NCBI GenBank assembly: GCA_029891345.1
Contig: CM057005.1
Location: 63,143,260-63,207,259, forward strand
DNA: 64,000 bases
Direction: 5' to 3'
From: Dryococelus australis
Lineage: Eukaryota; Arthropoda; Insecta; Phasmatodea; Phasmatidae
The position numbers and the translations under genes are program-made. A model generated the notes under the pieces. The model ran no database searches. It was not told the DNA's origin and saw only the letters and a list, made by a program, of their open reading frames with translations. Every line of letters begins with the position of its first letter. The first letter of the stretch is position 1. Below are positions 46,739 through 58,823 of this stretch, piece by piece.

Positions 46739-46901
46739 GATCAAGAAGGGTTACCCATTTGAAGTGGAACTGTTATGTGGTGTTCTGCCTAATCTTCTCA
46801 CAGATTTTTTCCCACCTTCTGAAATACTAACCAAAGTAATTGGTGAATTTTTGTCTACACAGCAGCCACACCCTCGTCTTTTGGCAGGGGTTGTTTTTCA
46901 G
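46739..46901 (+). CDS. htt: huntingtin exon
   Basis: The first base completes an arginine codon. It reads [40 protein letters not shown] and QQPHPRLLAGVVFQ, matching vertebrate [39 protein letters not shown] and QQPYPQFMATVVYK. Phase 0 out, donor CAG|GTAAAT. Strongly conserved. Confidence 0.97.
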
Positions 46902-47336
46902 GTAAATAAGATAATATCATTGGAATCTATTTAATGGTTTTAATATAATTGTGGAAGCATTTTGCAGTGTATTTTTATTTGCATTTTCTTGTAATTTTTG
47001 TGATAAATATAGTCTTTAGTAAAAGTTAGCAAAAAATTTTAACAAATTTAGTTTTTGTACAGTTAAATCTCATTTCACTGAATACTATGAAAAGAGGGAA
47101 ATATGAGGCAGCTTTAATGTTCATTATGTGTTAAATATTAACATAGTTTAATTTCAGTTTTTTTTACAAATTTCAGTTTTTTACAAATTTGCTTTACTTA
47201 AATTTTGTGATTTCTTTTTCACAATTGAATACGTCTTATTCAGAATTATGAAACTTGCATGGTGTTTCATCACTAACAGGATACTCATAGAAATAGTGTT
47301 ACTTTATCTGTCATTACATTAGGTGTGTTGCTGTAG

Positions 47337-47497
47337 GTATTTGAACGAGCATGCCAGCAGTCCCAGCTGGGACTTTTGCAGCACTGGGTCGTCCTGAGTC
47401 TCTCAAACTTTACCCAATGTTCGCCAGTCGGCATGGCTACCTGGTGCTTAACATGCTTTTTCATCAGTGCTTCAACTAATCCCTGGTTACGAGCCAT
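47337..47497 (+). CDS. htt: huntingtin exon, U12-type donor
   Basis: Phase 0 in, phase 2 out. It reads [40 protein letters not shown] and FFISASTNPWLRA. The vertebrate protein has [29 protein letters not shown] and FFVSASTSPWVAAI. It ends CGAGCCAT|GTATCCTTTC: the junction with the next exon then gives RAI-FPHVQSRIG, equal to [12 protein letters not shown]. Extending past this point reaches TAA within six codons and loses homology. GTATCCTTT is the minor-spliceosome 5' splice site. Confidence 0.95.
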
Positions 47498-48334
47498 GTA
47501 TCCTTTCATATCCAGACAATAATTGTAACCCAAACTGTGTTTGTCAGTTAATATTAATGTGGAGAAACTTGCAAATATATGCAATAAAGTAAGAAAATTT
47601 TAGAATGGCGATGTATTAAGAAATTGGGTTGTTCACAAATTTAATATCTGTCAGGGATGTAAAGCAAACGGCTAGGTGCCTGGCATTGATGTACCAGCAC
47701 AGCAGTTCGATCTTCCTATCCATAAACTGGGTGGCATCTTAAGAGAGAGAGACTGTTGCATGAAGCATGTCAGACAGTCTTGTAGATGAAGCTGGTAGTT
47801 ACTGACATAGGTAGGCAGCTGGACAGCGTAGAGACTGAGTAGATACGAACTGTCACGAGGAGCTTGTGCGATGCCTATGTATACCTGTCTGGCAGAGTGA
47901 TGGGTAGTGAGGGAGAGAGCAATGGTGGAGATAGAGCTTTCCCAGCTACGTATTCAGGAGTTGCAAATGAGAATTACGAACAGTAAGTCAGTGTGTATTG
48001 TAAATAATCTATTTTGAAAGTGTATATTGTAAATAAGTATTTTGAAATGGTTATTAGAATGTTTTTAATGTACGTGGCCTAAAAAAACCAGCATTTCAAC
48101 TCGTTTTGCAGATTTATAATAACATGTTTACTGTATGAAAAACGAACTTCTCCAAAAAATTTTAAGTCCTGAATGTATTTAATATTCTAATTACCATATG
48201 AACTGCATATTTATCACATTGTCTTTCGGTGAGGTTAAAACGTGACAGGTTATGTAATAATTTGAATGTTTCTTTCATACGAGCAAATTTTCGACTCGTC
48301 CACTAAAACAATATGCAATTAAAGATGATACAGA

Positions 48335-48612
48335 CCGTGGTGTCTGAATTGAGAAATTTCGTTATTTAGTTATTTTGTAAATTTGTGATTTGGTAGGTTT
48401 CAATTCGGATGTTGTCGACATTCACGTGTTTAGCAGTCGTGGCAACACATTATTACATTAATAGTGCAAAATATTTTTATCTAAATTTAATGCTTACAAC
48501 AGACGTAATATTTCTGCAATCATCACTGCAGTACTACGAATACGTTAATAAATAAGAAAATGAATTATGCAATAACTACTTTTAAAAAAACTTTTATTTG
48601 CGATATATATTA
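48335..48612 (+). repeat. Harbinger-like repeat family, copy 1
   Basis: It resembles the left half of the element at 57516-57970: CAGACCGTGGTGTCTGAATTG, TTGTCGACATTCACGTGTTTAGCA, TCGTGGCAACACATTATTACATTAA and CGTTAATAAATAAGAAAAT. It is truncated on the right. Confidence 0.55.
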
Positions 48613-49390
48613 GAGTAGTTCCGATAGCAATACTTCGCCTTTTTCCAATGTATCTGTATTGGTTATGATATCGGGCCAATACTTTAGTATCATAAGTAGA
48701 CAATGAAGTCAGGTTATTACTTTCTTTTGGCACAAAAATGACCGTATTCCGGTTTTTATACGTTGAACATTAAAAGAAAAAGGAAAATAAGAACAAATGC
48801 CATATTTACTCATGAATAGTGCACCCTTTTTTCCCAAAATAAAGAGAAAAAATTCTGAGGTGCCAGCTATATGCAGAAAAAAAAGAGGAAGGGGTAGTGT
48901 TAGCCATAAATTATCCGGGGATGTTGAGGGAAGTGGTGGGACTGTCTGTCCTCTCATCTCTTGCCATTACATCACTCCTCTCCCGGCTTTCTTTTTCTCT
49001 CACTCGGCAATCCTTCAGTTATATGTAGGTCGAAACCCTGCCCCCCCCCCCCCCCCCATCCCCCACAATACAAAACCAGAGCTGCCAGTGTTTACGGCCC
49101 CCCACCCACATCTTTGTTTCCATTGCAGAGGCTAGCAAGCCATGTTCATTGGATAGGGGATGGGAGAAGGGCCGAGGAGACCCTTTTTTTTTTAGATAAG
49201 GGTAGTGTGACATTCTAGCACAGCAAAAGAAGAGCTGGTTACTGCTAAAAGAACAGAGAAAAAAGAAAAACGAAGCTGGAAATATTGATTTAAAAAATTT
49301 AAAAAAACTTTTTCCCTGGAACTTGTTGCAACAATCATGATACGTGCTATACACAAGTGCGCGCTATACACAAGTATATTCGTTATGCGT
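48613..49390 (+). mobile_element. Unclassified TIR-type element, fuller copy
   Basis: It shares its body with 16757-17190. An inverted-repeat pair is visible, CCATATTTACTCATGAATAG near 48800 and, reverse complemented from about 49385, ACGAATATACTTGTGTATAG. It contains a poly-C run (49040-49058) and no coding sequence. The left part (48613-48800) lies outside this inverted pair but is also shared with copy 1. Confidence 0.5.
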
Positions 49391-50358
49391 CGCTCAAAAT
49401 AGTTGCACCTAACATCACTTGTATTTCAAAGTAAATGGTTTCGCCCGAAAATGTTATGCAAAAACATTTTAACAAGGAATTATTATTTGTAAAGATGTTT
49501 TCTTTTGTGTTTAAAGGTTATTTTATCCAGTAAGGTTTGGTGTTTCATTGTATCTGGTGTAAAATTAACATGACTTTAAAACTTAATATTTATTTAACTC
49601 AAAAGTCAGCATCTTCGCGAATAATATGATATGCCCAAAAGTATATACTCTACCACTTATCAGCAAAAAAAATTGTTTGAACATCGAGCAACTTATATTA
49701 TAAGTGTTCATTTTCAGTAATTTCTTGCAGGAAATCGGAGGATTTATATTAATTTATTTCAATGGACACGTGTCTTTGAATAAACTGATAATATGTAAGT
49801 GCCTATTTGACACCTTTTTGCTGTCTAATAATGGGTAGGTAAGCACCGAGCCGAGTGTAGTGTAACTCATGACAGGGAAAATTAGAGGATGTGGTTTTGA
49901 ATGATTAATTATTAAAGAGAGTGAAGAAATCAATTATAATCGCCTCATTTGTATCTCAAAATTACAAGTTTTCTTTGCAGTAAAATATGATTAATTACTG
50001 TAAAAGACAGACATTTGCCATGTGTGTAAGGTGTCGCCAATAGGTAGGGGCTTTGAGAGGTCATCCTCCCGTCGCCTTTCCCCCCTTTGTAAACCAACAG
50101 ACATGACACTGCCAGATTGATAACTTATCCATGCGCTCTTAGCAGATAGTGCACGCGGGACATTTAAAATTTGACTTGCCTTTTGATGTTATGTTGTTTG
50201 CATTTTAAGAGGGTTTGAGCTTTAGGTTAGCTTGCATTTTGTGTCGGATTACAATAAATAATATGCAGTATTTTAAGACATTATTAATTTATTTAAATGA
50301 GTCTAGGAAAATTGTTTTTTAATGTATTATTAACTGTAGTACTTTTTCTAAAATTCGA

Positions 50359-50752
50359 GTGAAGGGTATTGGGGTATCAGTATCAGAAAACATGGTATTG
50401 GAAACATGTGGTTTTAATTTACAGCAGAAGCTGGAAATTATTAATAAACTTGAAGGAGTAAGTGTAATAAAACAGCTTTCATTTATGTATGGAGTGGGAG
50501 TAACAATTCAGGATATGCGAAACAATAAATCCAAACTTATTGAGTTTGCGAGCAGTGCAGACTCGACAAGTGGATTGGCAAGTAGGAAAACTATGAAACT
50601 ATCAACATACGCGAACTAGATAAGGCTATGCTGGAGTGGTTTAACCAGAAATGGTCTGCGGGAACGCCAGTATCGGGTTTAGTGTTTGTGAAACAAGCCC
50701 AATATTTTTTTGAAGAACTGGGAATGGAAGATGAAACTTTTTTCTTACATTA
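50359..50752 (+). pseudogene. Tigger/jerky-type (pogo) transposase N-terminal fragment
   Basis: The first frame has QQKLEIINKLEGVSV, FMYGVGVTIQDMRNNKSKLI and EFASSADSTSGLASRKTM. This is the psq/CENP-B-type helix-turn-helix region found in jerky, CENP-B and Tigger transposases. A one-base deletion near 50610 shifts it. The next frame continues DKAMLEWFNQKWSAGTPVSG and QAQYFFEELG, the second DNA-binding (HTH_CENPB) half. Similarity ends after about 50740, so the DDE catalytic domain is missing. It is a dead copy, not a host CENP-B gene. Confidence 0.85.
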
Positions 50753-51294
50753 AACACTGTTTTCCATGCGCTGAAACAGCCAGCTGTATGCCGCACGCTT
50801 TGGACAGTGTAGGAGGTGTGTGTATGAAACGGGCGACATGCAGTTCGCTTTGCACGTCTGTTTCCCCTCTCCAGGAGGGGGGTGGGAGGTAGCCTGTTGC
50901 CTAGCAACCTAGTGACGCCAGCCTGCCTTTCCTCTTATGCAACTTCAGATTCAAGTGTCACTCTGCGATAAACACCACATGCATCCTGCTGCGTTGTTTT
51001 TATTAACTGTAGCTGCACATTTCTTGTAATATTTGTGAGAGAACTATAGTGATTACCCGCATATTTTACACTCTTTATATTCTGGTTTTGTAAGTTAGAA
51101 ATCAGTGGTGCATAAATTACACATTTTTTTTAATTTCTTGGTTTGTTATAAATAATAGGGTACGGAAATTATGCGAGGCCGTAAAATATTTGGGTAAATA
51201 CAGTAGTATGTCAAGGATAGGCTAGGTTTCACACTGAAACACCCAGTATTCAGTTACAACCATACAAAACTTAGTGTTGGAAAAACTGTATTTT

Positions 51295-51385
51295 TCTCTT
51301 GGTATGCGGATTATCCGCGATTTTGGGTTATCCGCGGCAATCATCCCCTCCATTATCGTGGATAATCGAGAGTCGAGTGTATATA
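51295..51385 (+). repeat. pogo/Tigger-like terminal fragment
   Basis: It contains GGATTATCCGCGATTTTGGG, GTTATCCGCG and the terminus GGATAATCGAGAGTCGAGTG next to TATA. These words are typical of Tigger-like element ends. It may be the right end of the element whose transposase relic lies at 50359-50752. Confidence 0.5.
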
Positions 51386-51404
51386 CAAAGCACATGACTT
51401 GCCT

Positions 51405-51600
51405 GCTTTTTAAAACATTGCTAGTGTATTTTATATAGCCAATGGTTATTTTTGTAAAAAGTCATTTTATTTACCCATTTGCGCATGTGTTAAAACAAAA
51501 AATGGCGCTGATGTTGTCATTTTGTATTTTTGCTAACATCCGCTAGACACAAAATACGAAATACGTCATCATTTTTGTATATAAAATCTGGTCATGTCTC
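51405..51600 (+). repeat. Harbinger-like repeat family, copy 2
   Basis: It resembles the right half of 57516-57970: TGCTTTTTAAAACATTGCTAGTGTATTTTAT, GCGCATGTGTT, TTTTTGCTAACATCCGCTAGA and CATTTTTGTATATAAAATCTGGTCATG (in pieces). It is truncated on both sides. Confidence 0.55.
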
Positions 51601-52309
51601 TCTCAACCCCATCCAATCCACTGGCAATTAAATTAATGGAGGCCCAGCAGTATGACTTAACCATAACAAAAACAGAATAGGTTGGAATGGTACCTACATT
51701 GATCATAGCATTGTTTACACTCATTGTTTTATTCGTAGACACAGCAGCTGTGGCACAAGGATACATTGTGGCCGTGCTATGTTTCTAGAACTCAAAATTT
51801 ATGCTCGATGTTCTGAATGCAAGTACTACAAAGGTATTTTTTTCTACATGCCATTTGTGTTTACAACCTGAATTTCATATTTATTTTATGTGTTTTGTGT
51901 ACACAATCTGTGAAAATAACCAATGCAAATCAACAAACAGAATAATAAATTTATCTTGCTTTCAGTAGCGGGAGAATTGCTATTGTTTTTTTTTTCTGGC
52001 GATAAACAATTCCCACAATTCCTCTATCTGACAATCCAGAAAAATATGTAATGCTTGTTTTTCTAAAAAAAATTACTAATCTTTCTTAGTTCGAAAATTG
52101 ACATGCCTGATGTGCTTTTTTCATTTTTTGGCATCAAATTAATATTTATAATTTTTTAACACTTGACAGGCCTATTGCTAAATTACATAAATTTCAAATT
52201 TGTTTACATCATCTGTAGTATTATCTTGAGATTTTCCTTTGATTTTAAACTTTATCATAAATTTAGTCGAGAACAATGAAAATGTAGTTGAGTATTGAAA
52301 ACATGGCAT

Positions 52310-52990
52310 CGTCCCTCTCCTACTCATAACCCATACCATTCACCCTTAGAAGTGGTACAAAATGGAGGTGTAAGAGGGTATGCTACTGCCGCCAAACCTA
52401 TCAAGCTGTTCTTCAGCCCTATGCGTTCTGGCCTCAGCAGCCCCTACCCGTGGGACTGAGCTCAAGCCGCCCGCTGACTGTTAAGGCCTCACCCTCACCT
52501 AGTCTTCCCTAGTGCCCTTTTCCAGCCACCCCAGAAGATTGCTGGAGAATCACATCCCCTAGTAGTGTATCTTCGTCTTTACCTGCCCTTTGTTCAGGCC
52601 ATTAACACCTCCACAAACTTAGGAACAACTCAGTGCTGGGAGCTAGAGCAGCCCTAACTGGCTGACCATCCAGATTGTCGCCTGCAGCCGGGATACAGCA
52701 ACCGGCCAACTTACGATCCAAAATCTACCCCGGGTTAGACCCAAACAAGATAAATCAAAACCAGTGCCTCTTGTAATCCGACATAAGCTAGTTACCGTCA
52801 CACCAGACTTTATGCCTTGTAGGCGGCCTACCGTCCCTACCATATACCAAGGGATAGGGAAGGCCCGATGCCTTATAGTGCTAACTTACCATCAGTTAGT
52901 TTGTAAGTCAGTGTTTCTGTTTGGCACTAAGTGAACCCTTGTTTGATCATGACATCAGTCCCTTAGATGGTCATGCATTAACATAAACAG
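52310..52990 (+). mobile_element. LTR fragment of gypsy-like family (copy G)
   Basis: GC-rich block with GGGACTGAGCTCAAGCCGCC, parallel to GGGAACGAGCTCAGGCCGCC of the 58824 copy at about 62270, and CCATCCAGATTGTCGCC further on. Only the central to 3' part is present. No coding capacity. Confidence 0.45.
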
Positions 52991-53994
52991 CCTTGCATTT
53001 GGCGTTACATTGGGAAATAATTTCTGAACAATAGATTGTGGTGGAATAGATTGTATAACTGGGGCTACCTGTGTATTATAAAAAGATTTTCAGGCAGGCC
53101 ACACTTCAATATTCTGTGTGCATACCTGCAACTTTACTTCACGTATTGGCTATGCGCCTTTCTGAGAAGGCATTTTCTTAGACGACTAGGTGAATCAGAA
53201 TTAAGTTGCTCTAATTATTGACCATCCGCTATTCAAAGGCAGAAAGCTAAGCCACATAAGAATTAAAATCATCCAATCACAAAAATGGATCTAAGCTAAA
53301 GTGCTTTAAAGAACAATTAACCGTGGGATTTTTAAAATGAAAAACAGGTGCTCTTACATATAACACTTTCATAAATTGTGAAGTACAAAATGTATGTCTC
53401 CGCCCTTAGTATTGTGCAGGTCACGTATCACTTGCTAGCCAACAAATGTTTCAGTGTGCAAACATAACCTAAAACTCTCTTGCTCACAAAAATACACAAC
53501 AACATAGATGGAAACATTTTATTTTACTCCAAATGATCTGCTCTTTAACTGATATTTAATCTTGGTGATTTTCAAACATGATTCATAATACCTATTTGTC
53601 ATCCGGAATGTATGTTTATTTTCCCTAGTTGTATTGTGACACTAGTGCTGTGATAATTTAAAATTCCTAAAGTTTCAAAAAATTTATGGGAAGCAAAAAA
53701 TGTTCTCTCTTGCCTAACTTTTATTACAAAAAATATACTTAATGGGCAGAAAGTTGCTGTGTGTAATTTTTATAATCCACTCTATGTAAAAAAATTATCA
53801 CACCAAGTGATTTTGTGGTTTGCGCATTCGTAATTTGTGAAAAGCAGATGCTAATAAATCTACAGAAGTTGTTTGTGATGAACAAGAAAAATTTACTATC
53901 AAAGACCCTTTGTGTGTACTTTGTGATGGTAAACAAAACGGTAGAAAAGTCGAAACATTAATAGGCATTTTATTGACTTCACAGGCAACTATCG

Positions 53995-54752
53995 GCATCC
54001 GGTAGCTGCTGGTTCTGCGGTGTTGGTGGCTGCCGAAGAGGTTGAGGACCTCTGGTGCACATCGACTACCAGCGCAAAGAGATCTCGGCCAAAACAGCGG
54101 TGGGTCTCTGGGGTCTCGTGGCTAGCGCACCCTGAAGAAAGGCTCTGGCCTTGACAATCATTGGAGGAGGGTTTGCGAGCACTTACCTCTGGCCATTACA
54201 GTAGTGGAAGTGCATTGACTGCCTCGAGGCATGGTTCTCTGCATGTCTTTTTACAGTATACTAAAAACTGGAGCTGGTAGTATCTAAGAAGTGCGAGGGG
54301 GAAGCTAACTTTGCTTCTGAAGGGTTATAAATTCTTGCTTTAGAAATGGGTACCTTTCATTTCTTATCTCCTGTGATGGAGGCATTGACATTTCTTATCT
54401 CCTCGGTGCAAGGCTCTGGAGGCTGTGATGCTCCAGTAGAATGCATGCTGCCCTTGAGTGGCACACTGTGAAACTGGTATGACCGTTGGAGGATACCCGT
54501 GACTGGTAGACATTACAATCTTCGGAGAGGGGTGTTGATGAGATGACTTCTGGGCCGATCTGAACAGTACAATTTAGGCGCACGTGTTTGTAGTAGTTTT
54601 GACAGTGCCAATGTACACTGTAGGCACATGTCCCGCTTCAAGTACTGTTGGTAATGCTTGACCTGTCCAATTAGGAATATTGCCCTTCATGATGGGGTGA
54701 AGTTGTTCAGTAGAGTGCACATCATAAAAACATAGGAATGCGTGATGCGTCA
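53995..54752 (-). mobile_element. LTR 5'-part fragment (copy F, minus)
   Basis: The minus-strand start TGACGCATCACGCATTCC is at 54752. Shared blocks are CTACTGAACAACTTCACCCC, CATTACCAACAGTACTTGAA, GTGCCTACAGTGTACATTGG and, toward 54000, CTCTTTGCGCTGGTAGTCG. It aligns over its whole length with 24790-25516. It is truncated at its 3' side. Confidence 0.65.
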
Positions 54753-54962
54753 TATTGAAGATGTAAATGAGTAATTTTAATGTTATAAGTAGAGTTTTTC
54801 AGTTATGTACACAGACTTAACTGTTGTAGTTTGTCTTTCCAAGTACTTTTTTTACCTATATTTAATTTCTCACACTGTACCTGTTTAGTTAGTGTAAAGT
54901 ATTTTATTTGAAATCATTTTTCTGGTACACATAACACCATTACTAGAAAATGTGATGTAGTA

Positions 54963-57900
54963 CAGTAAACTCCTGATTAATCGTGTTTTGGGCCGATTTT
55001 GACCCACCCCTATGCCCCCAAACTTGCCATTTTGGCATGAAGTATGTTCAATCGTCTCAAGCGCATAAAAAAACACTTTTTTAATTAAATTAAATATAAA
55101 TATGTATATTTAAATAGCTGGACGTCTCCTGATTAATTTGATTCCCAAGAAAGGCATATTGGACCATCCCTTGTCATAAAAAAGGACATTGAAAGTGTGT
55201 GAAAAGATTAGACTATGTATTATTCAAATATAAAGTTATTAGTAAAGATCTATTATTCAGGTCTTGTGGGTCATACATTGCTATGAAGCATGTAGCGATC
55301 AAAATGTTTAGGTGATGTTGTGCAATACGTGTTTGCGTGCCATGGCATCCAGCCATGTACGTAGCTGGATGAGCATCTAGATCCTCTGCAGCGCGGCCAG
55401 GCACAGGCATGGCGGTTTGCTGCTGAAGCTCAGCCCTAGATCCTCAGGCTGGGCAGCTGTCAGTCTGTCTCTACAAGATGGCGGGCGGTCGCCCGCCCGC
55501 TGCCACTGCTGTCGTTACAGGGTCGGTTCACTTCCTAACACTGGCCCGGCATTGGGAAAACATGCTGATAGAAGCGATTCACGTCACTGTGTTGAATTTA
55601 TACGAAATGTAGGTGGCGTGTTGGCCTCTGCACTGGCACAACGAGACGCAGTAATGTTTACGGGAATATAAATATTTAGTGCGGTCTACTTGAATTTTTT
55701 ACTATCCCAAATTTTTCATCAAAAACGTTTTGATGTTCCCTATTATACACGCACACTGCCACACTCAACCATAATATGGTACCGGTAACATAAGAACACA
55801 TTTTATTTGCACACACTTATCTTTATTCACTTTACACGTAAAATTGACTTCACAATAAAAAAACAATTGCCCACCATAAAAAATTAGCATATTATGTAGG
55901 CGTGGGCACACACAAACTTAAAAATAAAAATTTAAAAAAAGAGCATTAAATTAAAGTTATCATACATACATTGATTAATAAAATAGTCTGTGTATTGTGC
56001 CACTGTTTTTACAGCAAAATAAGAGGGATAATGGAATCGAAAAAAGACAGAGGTTAAGGCAGAGGTGGTGGCATGTAACTACAAAGAATCCTTACTGTAC
56101 CCCCCAAACCCCAATCTTCACGGACAATACACCAGTGTCCCCTTCTGGCATTAAGTAATTTATTGCTTCATGCTGCTTGGGACAACCAATGTCATAGTCA
56201 ATGATAGTAAAGGCTAAGCCCATTCACGGTAAAGTGAGCACTTTTGAAAGCCCTCTCATTTGGAATAATAGTCAATAGGTATGCTTTACTTTAGCCTTAG
56301 ATGTTAATTTCTGAGTGCAGTGGAATATACTCACTCTGTTTATTACTTACTTGGCAATATTTATTTAAAAAGATGTTTAAAGGATAAAAAAATGGCTGAA
56401 AGGAAAAAGTAACCAGGCCGTCAAAAGTGCTCACTTTGCTATGAACAGCCTATAGCTTGAAAAATGCATGACCACTAACATCAGTAAGGGCTAGTTTTAC
56501 AGATTGAAAACTGTGGATAATAGAAACTAATACCACTGTTGGAGAAAATGTCTACAAAACAAGTCCGCCCATAACTGAAACCGTGGATAGCGAGGAATTA
56601 CTGTATCTATTTTTAGATGTGCCTCAAATTTTCTCCTTTTTCGATCCAAACTTTTTCACTGTTCCTCTGGATTGGATCGTAATAGACATGTGGTTGTAAT
56701 AAATGGGGTCGTAATGGAGGGCATTTACTGTAATGGAACAGTGATATTGGCTTCAAAAATCGTGTTAGAACACAGTACATATTATACATTTCAAAGCAAA
56801 CACAAATTATGCACTGTATGTGCAGGATTGAAAGTGCACACTACTTTAACTGACATTTATGTTGCACCGAGTGTAGTTAATTCATGGCGCATTGAGTACA
56901 CACAGCCTTCCGCCGGCGCCAGGCGAGCACGTTGGGCGGGCGACCCGGAGAGATAGATAAGCGATCCGTAGTTGTGTGTGGGTGTCGCTTTCTCACTGTA
57001 CGTCACTTAGACCCGTCCTTTAGATGGCAGAGTTAGTTGGGAGTTTAGAATGCAATGCAATAAAGACTAGACTATAACAGGACTTTAAATTAGGCAACCT
57101 GGCATTCAAACAATACAGTACAATCCCCATTTTAAAAAATAACCTTTACAATACAAAAGATTATTAAAATTTTACCAACTTACAAACACACACAAAAGTT
57201 TAAAAATCTCTGAAATGTTTTTTGTTAATATTTAAGCACTTGAATGAAAAAAAAAGTAGGAAAAGGTAAGCCGTACCTTTCTTGATAAAAGCTTCAATTT
57301 TTTGGCGTTTGGTATCAGAATTTATGTTTAAAGTTGTAACTTGTAACACATCATACTAAAATTGTTTTATTATTTCTAACTTTTCCGCGATACTTTAAAC
57401 TGTCTTTTTACGCTTAATTGACGTAGCGAAAACAAGTGAACAAATACCCGGATTGGCAATTGACAAACTGGAAAAATGGGTTTATTCCTGTGGCGCCGCG
57501 GCGGGGGATAACTGAGACCGTGTCCAAAACCGAAATGGCGAATTCGTTATTTGTAATTTGTCATTTCGGAAGTTTCACTTCAGGAGTTGTCGACAGTCAC
57601 TTGTTTAACACTCGTGGTGACACATTTTTACATTAACAATGAAAATTATTCTTACAGTCATCACTGGAATGCTGCGCATACATTAATAAATAAGAAAATT
57701 AGTTTCTGATAACGACTTCAAAAAAATTTGTTGCGAAATATAAAAACAATGTACAACAGTTAGCTGCTTTTTAAAACATGCCTAGTGTATTTTATGAACA
57801 ATTATTTGTTTTGTAAAACATTCGCGCATGTGTTTATTTTTGCTAACATCCGCTGCTAGATAGAAAATAACAATTACTAAATTAGATACCTAAAGCGTTA

Positions 57901-58147
57901 CCATTTTTGTATACAAAAATCGGGTCATGTGATCATTTTGTCAACAAAATGTGCCATTTCGGACACGGCCTGAGATGAGTCGGAATCCGACGCACTTCAG
58001 TGGACAGAAATGGATGTCTCACGCAGCACAGCGATAAAAGTAATTTACCGCTGCTTGTTAAATGACACACTTTACAGCATTGCCTGACCGCTGCACAGAT
58101 AAACCGAAAACCGGTTAAGCGAAGCACGATTAAGCGGGAATGTACTA
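54963..58147. mobile_element. Possible pogo-like element, 3.2 kb, with nested insertions
   Basis: The left end CAGTAAACTCCTGATTAATC and, reverse complemented, the right end TAGTACATTCCCGCTTAATC are both next to TA dinucleotides and both continue CGTG. The interior holds a nested Harbinger-like MITE (57516-57970) and further pogo-like ends near 56600 and 56737. It has no transposase that I can recognise. A CpG-rich patch at about 55380-55560 is of unknown origin. Pairing of the two ends is an inference. Confidence 0.45.
57516..57970. mobile_element. Harbinger-like MITE, 455 bp
   Basis: Terminal inverted repeats: left GACCGTGTCCAAAACCGAAA and right, reverse complemented, GGCCGTGTCCGAAATGGCAC. 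They align with a small gap. The flanking 3-bp duplication is TGA (57513-57515 and 57971-57973). The 3-bp duplication and GGCCGTG end fit PIF/Harbinger elements, though the target is TGA rather than the preferred TWA. Non-coding. Partial relatives lie at 48335-48612 and 51405-51600. Confidence 0.65.
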
Positions 58148-58249
58148 TACTTGGTTTACTGTTTGCATTGAATTGTTTATTTTGCCCAAGAACCCTGTGT
58201 ATCTTGTACATATGGCATGTATCTTCAAGAACAGTTAACTGGTTTAAAG

Positions 58250-58258
58250 TTCTTTAAT
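58250..58258 (+). promoter_or_regulatory. htt: Putative U12 branch-point sequence
   Basis: TTCTTTAAT differs from the U12 branch consensus TTCCTTAAC at two positions and lies 10-18 bases before the exon start at 58268. Together with GTATCCTTT at 47498 it supports minor-class splicing. Confidence 0.75.
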
Positions 58259-58267
58259 GCTGTACAG

Positions 58268-58355
58268 ATTCCCACATGTGCAATCAAGAATTGGAAGATG
58301 CGAGAGTGAAGATCGAAAGCTGCTGTGTATTGCAGCTGCTGATTTCTATAACCAG
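58268..58355 (+). CDS. htt: huntingtin exon (last found)
   Basis: The first base completes an isoleucine codon. It reads FPHVQSRIGRCESEDRKLLC and IAAADFYNQ, matching vertebrate [20 protein letters not shown] and LVATDFYRHQ. Phase 0 out, donor CCAG|GTATGA. The remaining C-terminal residues (about 40 in vertebrates), the stop codon and the 3' UTR are not found in the rest of the window. Confidence 0.93.
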
Positions 58356-58823
58356 GTATGAGTGAACATGAGCATCAGTTTTACAACAGTTCTTGTATTG
58401 ATATTCTTGAATAACTATGTACAGTAGAATCTTTCTAAACCGACCCCTCACTCTTTTTAGTAATAAAGTTTTTATGTAGAATATGTTGTTACAAGTATTT
58501 TAGGGAGTTTTGGACCTATTTTGTCCCATCCTCAACCCCTATACACAAAAATGTACAATTTTTGCATTTAAAAATTAACACAATATTTAATTAAATCAAA
58601 TTTATTATAATAGTCTGGTTGGGGATATGGGGGAAAGAGGAGGGAGGGAGGAATAGGAGGAGATAAGGAGATACTGTGAAGAGGGTAGGATAGTCTCAAC
58701 TCCAAGTATAATTCTTGAACTGTTTTTTTTTTTTTTTTTTTTTTTTATGGGAGATGATTTTTGTCAAAATGTGAAATTACACTGTATTGTACATAACTGT
58801 TTGGTGAGGGCTACCCAACAGTT
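58356..58823. other. Intron 5' part (AT-rich)
   Basis: It contains a pogo-like end TACAGTAGAATCTTTCTAAACCGACC at about 58421 and a poly-T run at about 58721-58747. No exon is seen. Confidence 0.5.

Larger units (their letters stand above)
47498..58267 (+). other. htt: U12-type intron, 10.8 kb
   Basis: The 5' splice site is GTATCCTTTC at 47498-47507, identical to the U12 consensus GTATCCTTT. The 3' end is TGTACAG, with TTCTTTAAT at 58250-58258 resembling the U12 branch site TTCCTTAAC. The likely branch A at 58257 is 11 bases before the exon, within the usual short U12 range. There is no long polypyrimidine tract. The intron is filled with transposons listed separately. The stretches 47508-48330, 49391-50340, 51601-52300 and 52991-53994 hold nothing I recognise. 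Confidence 0.85.

Noticed and set aside
50359..50752. Host CENP-B or jerky gene
   Set aside because: Frameshifted, truncated before the DDE domain, no introns, and embedded among Tigger-like termini. A transposon relic is simpler.
55417..55671. 84-codon frame in a CpG-rich patch, considered as a promoter/first exon of another gene
   Set aside because: No recognisable protein, no supported splice site, and it lies inside a transposon-filled intron.
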